From NCBI GenBank assembly GCA_943329075.2, contig CALQCM020000045.1, forward strand, positions 1-35,988: a stretch of DNA of 35,988 nt. The letters are read 5' to 3'. Under the pieces are notes generated by a model. It was not told the origin of the DNA, made no database searches, and saw only the letters and a program-made list of their open reading frames with translations. Of the stretch, positions 26,441 to 34,759 are shown piece after piece (position 1 is the first letter of the stretch; each line of letters begins with the position of its first letter). Source of the stretch: Chitinophaga pinensis (lineage in GTDB: Bacteria > Pseudomonadota > Gammaproteobacteria > Burkholderiales > SG8-41). Both the position numbers and the translations under genes were made by a program.

Positions 26441-26536
26441 AGCGAGAGGCGTAAGGGGTGGGGCGTGAGGTGGCAAGCAACCGTTATTGGCCCGCCGCTC
26501 CATCCACCCACGTTTATGCCGCTTGATTCGTCACCC

Positions 26537-26986
26537 ATGACAGATGCTGAAAGAACCACGCCCCGCGGCACCGTGCTCGCCTTCGACTTCGGCGAAAAAC
26601 GCATCGGCACGGCGATCGGTGAAACCGCGATCGGCATCGCCCATCCGCTGACGACCATACACGCCGCCGACAAGCAGCGCCGTTACGCAGCGATCGAGGC
26701 GATGGTCCGCGAATGGCAGCCGGCGCTGCTGGTGGTCGGCCTGCCGGCGCATATGGACGGCACCGAACACGAGATGTCGCGGCTGGCACGCAAATTCGCC
26801 GGCGAGCTGGCGCGGCGCTTCAATCTGCCGGTTACATTCATCGACGAGCGCCTGACCTCGGCCGCGGCCGAATCCAGCCTCGGTGAATCGGGCGTCAATT
26901 CGCACAAACGCAAAGCGGTGGTGGATTCGGTCGCCGCGCAACATATACTGCAGGACTTTCTTGATCGCAATGGACGCCCGTCATGA
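26537..26986 (+). CDS. ruvX: Putative pre-16S rRNA nuclease / Holliday junction resolvase-like YqgF (RuvX)
   Basis: A 149-residue RNase H-fold protein. The N-terminal VLAFDFGEKRIGTAIGE carries the first catalytic Asp. VVGLPAHMDGTEHEMSRLA, FIDERLTSAAAESSL (Glu/Arg of the active site) and KRKAVVDSVAAQHILQDFL with the late Asp follow. Family members mature the 16S 5' end. Start 26537 leaves nine residues before the catalytic strand; 26516 is an alternative. Neither has a clear ribosome site. The 96-base gap after yqgE contains a GA/GT-rich low-complexity run (26441-26470). The stop overlaps pyrR by four bases. Confidence 0.94.
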   Translation: MTDAERTTPRGTVLAFDFGEKRIGTAIGETAIGIAHPLTTIHAADKQRRYAAIEAMVREWQPALLVVGLPAHMDGTEHEMSRLARKFAGELARRFNLPVTFIDERLTSAAAESSLGESGVNSHKRKAVVDSVAAQHILQDFLDRNGRPS

Positions 26987-27489
26987 CGCACACTGATTTA
27001 CCGGACGCCGAGGCGCTGCTCAAAACGCTGGCCGCACAAATGCGTCCGCACATGACCGCGCAGACCGCCTTGATCGGCATCGTCACCGGCGGCGCCTGGC
27101 TGGCCGACCGCCTGCATAAGGAACTCGGCCTCGCCCTGCCGGTGGGCACGCTGGATATTTCTTTTTATCGCGACGATTTCCACAGCAAGGGACTCAAGCG
27201 CAAGGTGGCGCCCTCGACGATTCCGTTTGAGGTCGACGGCCGCGAGCTGATTCTGGTCGATGACGTGCTCTTTACGGGACGCACCATACGCGCCGCCATG
27301 AACGAATTGTTCGACTACGGCAGGCCGGCCAGCATCCGGCTCGCCGCACTCGTCGACCGCGGCGGGCGCGAGCTGCCGATCGCCGCGCAATTCGTCGGCG
27401 CCACGCTGACGGTGCCGGCCGACGCCAGCATCGATCTCGAACAAGCGGGGGGCGACAAATTGCGCCTCGTCATGCAACCCATTAAATAG
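26983..27489 (+). CDS. pyrR: PyrR-type uracil phosphoribosyltransferase / pyrimidine regulator
   Basis: A 168-residue type I phosphoribosyltransferase. It has GIVTGGAWLADRLHKEL, DISFYRDDFHSKGLKRKVAP, STIPFEVDGRELILVDDVL with the PRPP loop continuing FTGRTIRAAMNELFDYGRP, and LVDRGGRELPIAAQFVG. The layout is that of PyrR, which in Gram-positives also attenuates pyr mRNA. In proteobacteria the RNA role is less clear. No pyr-type attenuator was seen in the 12-base gap to pyrB. It is translationally coupled to ruvX by ATGA. Confidence 0.93.
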   Translation: MTHTDLPDAEALLKTLAAQMRPHMTAQTALIGIVTGGAWLADRLHKELGLALPVGTLDISFYRDDFHSKGLKRKVAPSTIPFEVDGRELILVDDVLFTGRTIRAAMNELFDYGRPASIRLAALVDRGGRELPIAAQFVGATLTVPADASIDLEQAGGDKLRLVMQPIK

Positions 27490-27501
27490 CGGACAGGCCC
27501 G

Positions 27502-28458
27502 ATGTTTCTGCACAAAAACCCGCAACTCAACAAAAACGGCGAGCTGCACCATCTGTTGTCGATCGAGGGGCTGCCCGCCGACATCCTGCGGCAGATCCTC
27601 GATACCGCCGAATCCTTTGTCGGCGTGACGCAGCGCGAAGTGAAAAAAGTGCCGCTGCTGCGCGGCCAGGCGATCTTCAACCTGTTCTTCGAACCGTCGA
27701 CGCGCACGCGCACCACCTTCGAGATTGCGGCCAAGCGGCTGTCGGCCGACGTCATCAACCTCGCCATCAACGTGTCGTCGCAGTCGAAAGGCGAATCGGT
27801 GCTCGACACCGTGGCCAACCTGGCGGCGATGCAGGCCGACATGTTCATCGTGCGCCATGCGCAAAGCGGCGCGCCTTATCTGATCGCGCGCCACGTCAGC
27901 CCGGACATCCACGTCATCAACGCCGGCGACGGCCGCCACGCGCACCCGACGCAGGGCCTGCTCGACATGTTCACGGTGCGCCGCTACAAAAAAGATTTCA
28001 CGCAGTTGCGCGTCGCCATCGTCGGTGACGTGCTGCATTCGCGGGTGGCGCGCTCACAGATCCACGCGCTGACGACACTCGGCGTGCCGGAACTGCGCGT
28101 CATCGGGCCGAAGACATTGCTGCCCTCGCACGTCGAGGACCTCGGCGTGCGGGTTTATCACGACATGTCGAAGGGATTGAAAGACGTCGACGTCATCATG
28201 ATGCTGCGCCTGCAGAACGAGCGCATGCAGGGCGCCTTCCTGCCCTCGCCGCAGGAATTTTTCAAATCCTACGGTCTCACCGCGGAAAAACTGGCGCTGG
28301 CGAAACCCGACGCCATCGTGCTGCATCCGGGGCCGATGAACCGCGGCGTCGAAATCGATTCGAGCGTCGCCGACGGCAAACAGTCGGTGATCCTGCCGCA
28401 GGTCACCTTCGGCATTGCAATCCGCATGGCCGTCATGAGCATACTGGCCGGGAACTGA
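27502..28458 (+). CDS. pyrB: Aspartate carbamoyltransferase catalytic subunit
   Basis: Makes carbamoyl-aspartate, the committed pyrimidine step. The protein has 318 residues. Carbamoyl-phosphate site [19 protein letters not shown], the [16 protein letters not shown] loop with catalytic Ser/Lys, [55 protein letters not shown] and [11 protein letters not shown] are all intact. It lies 12 bases after pyrR and six before the dihydroorotase-like gene. That arrangement is the one in which the pyrC'-type protein assembles with PyrB, and no pyrI is present here. Confidence 0.97.
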   Translation: MFLHKNPQLNKNGELHHLLSIEGLPADILRQILDTAESFVGVTQREVKKVPLLRGQAIFNLFFEPSTRTRTTFEIAAKRLSADVINLAINVSSQSKGESVLDTVANLAAMQADMFIVRHAQSGAPYLIARHVSPDIHVINAGDGRHAHPTQGLLDMFTVRRYKKDFTQLRVAIVGDVLHSRVARSQIHALTTLGVPELRVIGPKTLLPSHVEDLGVRVYHDMSKGLKDVDVIMMLRLQNERMQGAFLPSPQEFFKSYGLTAEKLALAKPDAIVLHPGPMNRGVEIDSSVADGKQSVILPQVTFGIAIRMAVMSILAGN

Positions 28459-28464
28459 GCGCGT

Positions 28465-29742
28465 ATGAAAATCCACATTAAAAACGGCCGCCTGATCGAC
28501 CCCGCAAGCGGCACTGACGCCAACAAAGACCTCTATATCGCCGCCGGCAAGATTGCCGGCATCGGCACCGCACCGGCCGGCTTCACCGCCAACCGCACGA
28601 TTGATGCCGCCGGCCTCGTCGTCTGCCCCGGCCTTGTCGATCTCGCCGTGCGTTTGCGCGAGCCGGGTTTCGAGTATATGGCCACGCTCGAAACGGAAAT
28701 GAGCGCCGCGGTTGCCGGCGGCGTCACCAGCCTTGCCTGCCCGCCCGACACCGATCCGCCGCTCGATGAGCCGGGCCTGGTGGAGATGCTGAAGTTCCGC
28801 GCGCGCAATCTGCACCAGTCGCATGTCTATCCGGTTGGCGCGCTGTCGATCGGTCTCAAGGGCACGCGGCTGACGGAAATGGCCGAACTCACCGACGCCG
28901 GTTGCGTCGGCTTTTCGCATGCCGATGCGCCGCTGACCGACCACCTGTTGCTGTTCCGCGCCCTGCAATACGCCGCAACCTTCGATTTCCCGGTCTGGTT
29001 GCGCCCGCAGGACGCCGCACTCGCACGCGGCGGTGTCGCGCACGACGGCCAGGTCGCCACCCGCCTCGGCTTGGCGGCGATCCCGGTCACCGCGGAAACC
29101 GTTGCACTGTCGACCATATTGCTGCTGACGCGTGAAACCGGCGCGCGCGTGCACATTTGCCGCCTGTCGAGTGCCGAAGGCGTGAACATGGTGCGTGAAG
29201 CCAAACAACGCGGTCTGCGCGTGACCTGCGACGTCGCCATCCATCACGCGCACTTGTGCGAGATGGACATCGGTTACTTCGATGCCAACTGCAACCTGAC
29301 GCCGCCCTTGCGCAGCCAGCGCGACCGCGACGGGTTGCGCGCCGCGATTGCCGACGGCACCGTCGATGCGCTGTGTTCCGATCACACGCCAGTCGATGAC
29401 GACGCCAAGCAGCTGCCGTTCGGCGAGGCGGAAACCGGCGCCACCGGCGTCGAACTGCTGCTGCCGCTCACGCTCAAATGGGCGGAGGAGGCCAAACTGC
29501 CGCTGGCGCAGGGGCTCGCACGCATCACGGCCGATCCCGCCCGCGTGCTCGGCGTGGACGCCGGCCGCATCGACGCGGGCGCCATCGCCGACGTCTGCAT
29601 CTTCGACCCGCAGCGTTACTGGAAGGTCGGCCCGGACACGCTGAAAAGCCTCGGCAAAAACACGCCGTTCACCGGCATCGAACTCAAGGGCCGCGTGCGT
29701 TATACACTGGTCGAAGGCCAGGTCGTCTACGAATCCGCGTAA
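28465..29742 (+). CDS. Dihydroorotase-like protein lacking metal ligands (PyrC'/PyrX type)
   Basis: A 425-residue amidohydrolase-fold protein of the dihydroorotase family. Active enzymes have D-x-H-x-H before RxPG. Here the segment is PGLVDLAVRLREPG, with Ala61 and Arg63 where the two His should be. Other ligands are also altered: VWLRPQDAAL, VHICRLSSAEG, and AIHHAH for the usual PHH. One late Asp remains in CSDHTPVD. The pattern matches the non-catalytic pyrC' protein known in Pseudomonas to be needed for aspartate transcarbamoylase assembly. A true dihydroorotase should exist elsewhere. Confidence 0.92.
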   Translation: MKIHIKNGRLIDPASGTDANKDLYIAAGKIAGIGTAPAGFTANRTIDAAGLVVCPGLVDLAVRLREPGFEYMATLETEMSAAVAGGVTSLACPPDTDPPLDEPGLVEMLKFRARNLHQSHVYPVGALSIGLKGTRLTEMAELTDAGCVGFSHADAPLTDHLLLFRALQYAATFDFPVWLRPQDAALARGGVAHDGQVATRLGLAAIPVTAETVALSTILLLTRETGARVHICRLSSAEGVNMVREAKQRGLRVTCDVAIHHAHLCEMDIGYFDANCNLTPPLRSQRDRDGLRAAIADGTVDALCSDHTPVDDDAKQLPFGEAETGATGVELLLPLTLKWAEEAKLPLAQGLARITADPARVLGVDAGRIDAGAIADVCIFDPQRYWKVGPDTLKSLGKNTPFTGIELKGRVRYTLVEGQVVYESA

Positions 29743-29799
29743 GCAGCGGCGAACCTTGTTGCGCGAACGGCGTCCAATACGGGGCCATGCGCTTTTTGC

Positions 29800-29827
29800 T
29801 CAATCCTGAATCCTCAATCCAGAATCC
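29800..29827. repeat. Four-copy heptamer array in front of prlC
   Basis: TCAATCC, TGAATCC, TCAATCC and AGAATCC are four consecutive 7-base units ending six bases before the prlC ATG. The array occupies the place where a ribosome site would lie. It is the same unit as in the ilvA-rpiA gap (17331-17413). Confidence 0.8.
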
Positions 29828-29833
29828 TGCCCA

Positions 29834-31882
29834 ATGAATCCATTACTCGACTTTTCCGGCCTGCCGCATTTCGACGCCTTCAAACCCGCGCTGGTAACGC
29901 CGGCAACCGAACAATTGCTGGCGGAAAACCGCGCGCTGATCGCGCGCCTTGCTGCCGACAGCACAACGCCGGGCTGGGACAACTTCGTCGTGCCGCTGGC
30001 CGACGCGCATGAGCGCCTGAACCGCGCCTGGGGCCAGGTCGGTCACATGAACTCGGTGATGAACAGCCCGGAGCTGCGCGAAGCCTACAACTCGAATCTG
30101 CCGAAGCTGACGCAGTACTACACCGAGCTCGGACAAAATCCGGCGCTCTACGCCAAATACCGCGCCCTCAACGACTCGCCCGCCTTCGCCGCATTAACGG
30201 CGGCGCAGCGTGCCGTCATCGAACACGAAGTGCGCGATTTCAAATTGGGCGGCGCCGAACTGCCCGCAGACAAAAAACGCCGTTACACCGAAATACGCGA
30301 CCGCCTCTCCGCGCTGACCTCGCGCTTCTCCGACAATCTGCTCGACGCCACCGACGGCTTCGGGCATTTCGTCAGTGACGAGGCAGAACTCAAGGGCATC
30401 CCCGACGACGTGCTGGAAGCGGCGCGCAATGCCGCCGAAAAAGACGGCAAGCCGGGCTGGAAATTTACTCTGCATGCGCCCTCCTACCTGCCGCTCATGC
30501 AATACGCCGAGCACCGCCCGCTGCGCGAACTCATGTACCGCGCCAGCGCCACGCGCGCCGCCGAATTCGGCAAACCGGAATGGGACAACACGCCGCTGAT
30601 CACGGAGATCGTCAACCTGCGCCGGGAAATGGCGCAGCTGCTCGGCTTTGCAAGCTTCGGCGCCTATTCGCTCGAAGCGAAGATGGCCGAATCACCGGCG
30701 CAGGTGATCAAATTTCTCGAAGATCTCGCGGTCAAGGCCAAACCGTTTGCGCTGCGCGACCTCGAAGAACTCAACGCTTTCGCGCGCGACGAATTGAAAC
30801 TGCCGCCGCTCGCAGCCTGGGACATCCCGTTCGCCTCGGAAAAGCTGCGCGCGGCGCGCTTTGCGTTCTCCGATCAGGAGGTCAAACAGTACTTCCCGGA
30901 AACACGCGTGCTGCCGGGCATGTTCAAGGTGATCGAAACGCTTTATGGCTTAAGCATCCGCGAAGAGCAGGCACCGGTCTGGCACGCCGACGTGCGCTTC
31001 TTCGGCATCTACGACGACAAAAACAAACTGGTCGGCCAGTTCTATCTCGATCTTTACGCGCGCCAGGCAAAACGCGGCGGCGCCTGGATGGACGAGGTGA
31101 TGGCACGGCGGCGCACCACGCAAGGTATTCAGACGCCGGTGGCCTACCTCAACTGCAATTTCTCGCCGCCCGTCGGCGAGAGCGGCGGCAAGAAGCGGCC
31201 GGCGCTGTTCACGCACGACGAAGTCATCACGCTCTTTCACGAATTCGGCCACGGCCTGCATCATCTCCTGACACAGGTCGAGGAGCTGGGCGTGTCCGGC
31301 ATCAACGGCGTTGAGTGGGACGCGGTCGAACTGCCGAGCCAGTTCATGGAAAATTATTGCTGGGAATGGCGCGTGCTCGAACCGATGACGGCGCATGTCG
31401 ACACCCAGGCGCCGCTGCCGCGCGCGCTGTTCGACAAAATGCTCGCCGCAAAAAATTTCCAGAGCGGCATGCAGACGGTGCGGCAGATCGAGTTTTCGCT
31501 CTTTGACATGCAGCTGCATCACAGCTACGCCGTGGTCGACGACAAAACCGTGAAAGCAGCGCTTGATGCCGTGCGACGCGAAGTCGCCGTCCTCATTCCA
31601 CCGGCGTTCAACCGCTTCGCCAACAGCTTCAGCCATATCTTTTCCGGCGGTTATGCGGCGGGCTACTACAGCTACAAATGGGCCGAGGTGTTGTCGGCCG
31701 ACGCCTACAGCCTGTTCGAAGAACGCGGCGTGCTCAACCCGGAAATCGGCGCGCGTTTCCGCGACGAGGTGCTGGCGATGGGCGGCAGCCGTCCGGCGCT
31801 TGAATCGTTTGTCGCCTTCCGCGGTCGCGAACCGAACATCGACGCGTTGCTGCGGCATAACGGCATGGTTGCCGCGGCGTGA
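29834..31882 (+). CDS. prlC: Oligopeptidase A (M3 family metallopeptidase)
   Basis: A 682-residue cytosolic zinc endopeptidase that degrades short peptides, including signal-peptide fragments in E. coli. The zinc motif HEFGH is at residues 469-473 within FHEFGHGLHHLLT. The third ligand Glu follows in GINGVEWDAVELPSQFMENY. PALFTHDEVITL and the C-terminal FSHIFSGGYAAGYYSYKWAE, SADAYSLFEE are family hallmarks. The length equals E. coli PrlC (about 680). The start has no Shine-Dalgarno because a heptamer array precedes it. Confidence 0.97.
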   Translation: MNPLLDFSGLPHFDAFKPALVTPATEQLLAENRALIARLAADSTTPGWDNFVVPLADAHERLNRAWGQVGHMNSVMNSPELREAYNSNLPKLTQYYTELGQNPALYAKYRALNDSPAFAALTAAQRAVIEHEVRDFKLGGAELPADKKRRYTEIRDRLSALTSRFSDNLLDATDGFGHFVSDEAELKGIPDDVLEAARNAAEKDGKPGWKFTLHAPSYLPLMQYAEHRPLRELMYRASATRAAEFGKPEWDNTPLITEIVNLRREMAQLLGFASFGAYSLEAKMAESPAQVIKFLEDLAVKAKPFALRDLEELNAFARDELKLPPLAAWDIPFASEKLRAARFAFSDQEVKQYFPETRVLPGMFKVIETLYGLSIREEQAPVWHADVRFFGIYDDKNKLVGQFYLDLYARQAKRGGAWMDEVMARRRTTQGIQTPVAYLNCNFSPPVGESGGKKRPALFTHDEVITLFHEFGHGLHHLLTQVEELGVSGINGVEWDAVELPSQFMENYCWEWRVLEPMTAHVDTQAPLPRALFDKMLAAKNFQSGMQTVRQIEFSLFDMQLHHSYAVVDDKTVKAALDAVRREVAVLIPPAFNRFANSFSHIFSGGYAAGYYSYKWAEVLSADAYSLFEERGVLNPEIGARFRDEVLAMGGSRPALESFVAFRGREPNIDALLRHNGMVAAA

Positions 31883-31915
31883 TTGCCGTGATGGCCGGCG
31901 CTACCGGCCGGCAAT
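31882..31915 (+). terminator. Hairpin after prlC (possible terminator)
   Basis: GGCCGG (31893-31898) pairs with CCGGCC (31904-31909), extended by ATTGCC (31882-31887) with GGCAAT (31910-31915) across a five-base bulge. The following bases are only mildly T-rich, so termination is uncertain. Confidence 0.45.
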
Positions 31916-31961
31916 GCCTTGTGTTAGAGTAAAAACACATTGTTGCACGGAGGATAAATCC

Positions 31962-32477
31962 ATGAAAACGTTTGCGCTTCTTCTGCTGCTCGCATTCGCC
32001 ACCGCGGCCACCGGCGCGGAAATGTATCGCTGGGTCGACGACAAGGGTGTCGTCAATTACACGCCGTTTCCGCCACCCGCCAACATCAAAAAAGTCGAAA
32101 CCAAAAAGCTCGGCGGCAACACGGTGCAAACAAGTGATGGCTCCTACAGCCTGCAACAGGCGACGAAAAATTTCCCCGTCACCCTCTATGCCACCGATTG
32201 CGGAGAGCTGTGCAATAGCGCGCGTGCCCACCTGAAAAAACGCGGCATCCCGTACAACGAAAAAAATCCGACCTCCGCCAATGAGGCCGATGAATTCAAA
32301 AAACTCTCGGGCGGCGGCATGGAAATTCCGCTGCTGGTGGTCGGCACGCTGAAAACCATCAAGGGCTATCTGGCCTCGGATTGGGACGCGACCTTCGACC
32401 AGGCCGGTTACCCCAGCACTGCCATGCCGGGCGCCAAGCCGGTGGGCGGCACACCGCCTGCGCCGGAAAAAAAATAA
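31962..32477 (+). CDS. Secreted DUF4124-glutaredoxin protein
   Basis: A 171-residue protein with a signal peptide (KTFALLLLLAFATAATGA). A DUF4124-type segment follows (MYRWVDDKGVVNYTPFPPP, about residues 21-40). A glutaredoxin-like domain (about 70-150) has the dithiol motif in YATDCGELCNSARAHLKKRG, and IPLLVVGTLKTIKGY in the cis-Pro region. A Pro/Gly-rich tail ends in Lys residues. Probably a periplasmic thiol-disulfide protein, but the partner is unknown. The start at 31962 has a good GGAGG ribosome site. Upstream open codons lie inside prlC. Confidence 0.87.
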   Translation: MKTFALLLLLAFATAATGAEMYRWVDDKGVVNYTPFPPPANIKKVETKKLGGNTVQTSDGSYSLQQATKNFPVTLYATDCGELCNSARAHLKKRGIPYNEKNPTSANEADEFKKLSGGGMEIPLLVVGTLKTIKGYLASDWDATFDQAGYPSTAMPGAKPVGGTPPAPEKK

Positions 32478-32510
32478 GCCGGACCGCGCGCGCCGTTCCG
32501 CCCGTGACCT

Positions 32511-32543
32511 CACCGGGATCGCGCCCGGTGCTATTTGTTGTTT
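32511..32543 (+). terminator. Probable terminator after the glutaredoxin-like gene
   Basis: CACCGGG (32511-32517) pairs with CCCGGTG (32524-32530), followed by CTATTTGTTGTTT. The stem is GC-rich with an interrupted T tract. Confidence 0.65.
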
Positions 32544-32560
32544 AGCCGAGGATATGCCGC

Positions 32561-33328
32561 TTGAAAATCGCCACCTGGAACGTCAACTCGCTGAAGGTAC
32601 GCCTGCCGCAGGTGCTGGCCTGGCTGGCGGCGCATCAACCGGATGCGCTGTGCCTGCAGGAAACCAAAACCGAAGACAGCTCGTTTCCTGCCGCGGAAAT
32701 CGAAAATGCCGGTTATCGCGTGCTCTATACCGGCCAGAAAACCTATAACGGCGTTGCCATACTGAGCAAGGTCGCCGCGACCGAAGCGGTCATGGCGATC
32801 CCCGATTTCGACGATCCGCAAAAACGCGTGCTGGCGGCAACCATCAACGGCGTGCGTGTCGTCTGCCTCTACGTGCCAAACGGCCAGAGCGTCGACTCCG
32901 ACAAATATCAATACAAACTGGCGTGGCTGCGGGCAACGACGGCATGGCTGAAAAACGAACTCGCGGCAAACGACCAACTGGTCGTGGTCGGCGACTTCAA
33001 CATTGCGCCTGCGGACAATGACGTGCACGACCCCAAGGCCTGGGCAGGCCAGGTGTTATGCAGCGATGCCGAGCGCGCCGCACTGCAAGAGCTGCTGGCG
33101 ATCGGCTTAAAAGACAGCCTGCGTCTGCTCGAACCGGACGCGCAGATATTCACCTGGTGGGACTATCGAATGAATGCGTTCAAACGCAAGATGGGGCTGC
33201 GCATCGACCATATTTTGGTGAGCGCTGCCTTGGCCGCCAAATGCCGCAGCTGCGCGGTTGATCTGGAACCGCGCCGCCATGAACGCCCCTCCGACCACGC
33301 CCCGGTGTACGCCGAATTCGCGGAATGA
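32561..33328 (+). CDS. xthA: Exodeoxyribonuclease III
   Basis: Mg-dependent AP endonuclease and 3' exonuclease of base-excision repair. The protein has 255 residues. The N-terminal KIATWNVNSLKVRLPQV and LCLQETKTED (metal Glu) are followed by GVAILSK, CLYVPNGQSVDSDKY, VVGDFNIAPADNDVHDP, FTWWDYR, RIDHILVS and ERPSDHAPV with the catalytic His. The protein must begin at KIATWN, so the start codon is TTG at 32561, preceded by GAGGAT. No in-frame ATG fits. Confidence 0.96.
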   Translation: MKIATWNVNSLKVRLPQVLAWLAAHQPDALCLQETKTEDSSFPAAEIENAGYRVLYTGQKTYNGVAILSKVAATEAVMAIPDFDDPQKRVLAATINGVRVVCLYVPNGQSVDSDKYQYKLAWLRATTAWLKNELAANDQLVVVGDFNIAPADNDVHDPKAWAGQVLCSDAERAALQELLAIGLKDSLRLLEPDAQIFTWWDYRMNAFKRKMGLRIDHILVSAALAAKCRSCAVDLEPRRHERPSDHAPVYAEFAE

Positions 33329-33344
33329 TCGCGAAGAATAATTT

Positions 33345-34748
33345 TTAAGCGTCGCCGCCCTTGTCGGCGTCGAGCCCCAGTTCCTGAATTTTGCGCGTCA
33401 GCGTATTGCGGCCGAGGCCCAGCAGCTGCGCCGCTTCGATACGACGGCCGCCCGTGTGCATCAGCGCGCGCGAGATCAGCGCTTTTTCAAACTGCGGGCC
33501 GAGCACATCGATCAATCCGGTTTCGCCGCGGTTGAGCGAGTTGGCGACCTCCTGTTCGAGCGCACCGATCCAGCTTTGCGCCGCGGTGGCGGCGGATTCG
33601 ACACGCAGCTCCGGCGGCAGATCCTTGATCTCGATATTGACGCCGGCGGCCATCACCGTCAGCCAGTGACAGAGGTTTTCGAGCTGCCGCACGTTGCCGG
33701 GAAAATCCTGCGCGGTCAGAAACTTCAGTGCCGCGTCCGACAGGCGTTTAGCTTCGACGCCGAGTTCGCGCGCACTTTTCGCCAGAAAAAATTTCGCCAG
33801 CAATGGAATATCTTCACGCCGTTCGCGCAGCGGCGGCAGCCGCAGGCGGATCACGTTCAGCCGGTGAAACAAATCTTCGCGGAACAGGCCCTGCTTGACG
33901 CGAACCTCGAGATCCTGATGGGTCGCAGCGATGACGCGCACATTGGCGCGTATCGGTTGATGTCCGCCGACGCGATAGAAATTGCCGTCCGACAACACGC
34001 GCAGCAGGCGCGTCTGCAAATCTGATGGCATGTCGCCGATTTCATCGAGAAACAGCGTGCCGCCGTCGGCCTGTTCGAAACGCCCGCGGCGCATGTTTTG
34101 CGCACCGGTAAAGGCGCCGCGCTCGTGGCCGAACAATTCGGATTCGAGCAGATCTTTTGGAATGGCCGCCGTGTTGATGGCGACAAACGGCTTCTGCGCA
34201 CGCGGGCTGTGACGATGCAACGCGCTGGCAACCAGTTCTTTGCCGGTGCCGGACTCGCCGGTGATCAACACCGTGGCGTGCGACTGCGAGAGGCGGCCGA
34301 TGATGCGAAACACGTCCTGCATCGCCGGCGCCTGACCGAGAATTTCCGGCACCGCTTCGGCCGCTTCAACGACGCCATCCTCGCGCACGCTTTCGGCCAG
34401 CGCGCGACGAATCAGCTCAAGCGCATGGTCGACGTCGAACGGCTTGGGCAGGTATTCGTAGGCGCCGCCCTGGAATGCCGCCACGGCGCTCTCCAGATCG
34501 GAGTAGGCCGTCATGATGATCACGGGCAGCTGCGGATAGAGTTCTTTCGCGCGCTGCAGCAGTTTTAAGCCGGACTCGCCCGGCATGCGGATGTCGCTGA
34601 CGATGACCTGCGGCGCCTCCGCCCCCAGTTCAGCCAGCGCCTCGTCGGCCGAGGCAAAGGATTTGAATGCAATGCTCTCGCGCGTCAGGGCCTTTTCCAG
34701 CACCCAGCGGATGGAGCGGTCGTCGTCGATGATCCAGACCGGTTTCAT
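33345..34748 (-). CDS. ntrC: Nitrogen regulation response regulator NtrC
   Basis: Sigma-54 activator of nitrogen-limitation genes. The protein has 467 residues from the ATG at 34748. The receiver domain (1 to about 120) has acidic IIDDDRS, phospho-acceptor Asp52 in VSDIRMPG, and KPFD. The AAA+ domain (about 135-375) has Walker A GESGTGKELVA, the sigma-54 loop GAFTGA, and LFLDEIGDMP. The C-terminal Fis-type HTH is RRIEAAQLLGLGRNTLTRKI. A TTG at 34763 is a less likely start. ntrB ends 11 bases upstream on the same strand, and the two form the usual pair. Confidence 0.97.
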   Translation of the reverse strand: MKPVWIIDDDRSIRWVLEKALTRESIAFKSFASADEALAELGAEAPQVIVSDIRMPGESGLKLLQRAKELYPQLPVIIMTAYSDLESAVAAFQGGAYEYLPKPFDVDHALELIRRALAESVREDGVVEAAEAVPEILGQAPAMQDVFRIIGRLSQSHATVLITGESGTGKELVASALHRHSPRAQKPFVAINTAAIPKDLLESELFGHERGAFTGAQNMRRGRFEQADGGTLFLDEIGDMPSDLQTRLLRVLSDGNFYRVGGHQPIRANVRVIAATHQDLEVRVKQGLFREDLFHRLNVIRLRLPPLRERREDIPLLAKFFLAKSARELGVEAKRLSDAALKFLTAQDFPGNVRQLENLCHWLTVMAAGVNIEIKDLPPELRVESAATAAQSWIGALEQEVANSLNRGETGLIDVLGPQFEKALISRALMHTGGRRIEAAQLLGLGRNTLTRKIQELGLDADKGGDA

Positions 34749-34759
34749 AATCTCATCAA

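Noticed and set aside
24583..26454. Very long plus-strand open frame opposite phrB running into yqgE
   Set aside because: phrB is intact on the minus strand. The tail overlaps yqgE in another frame, and no domain is visible.
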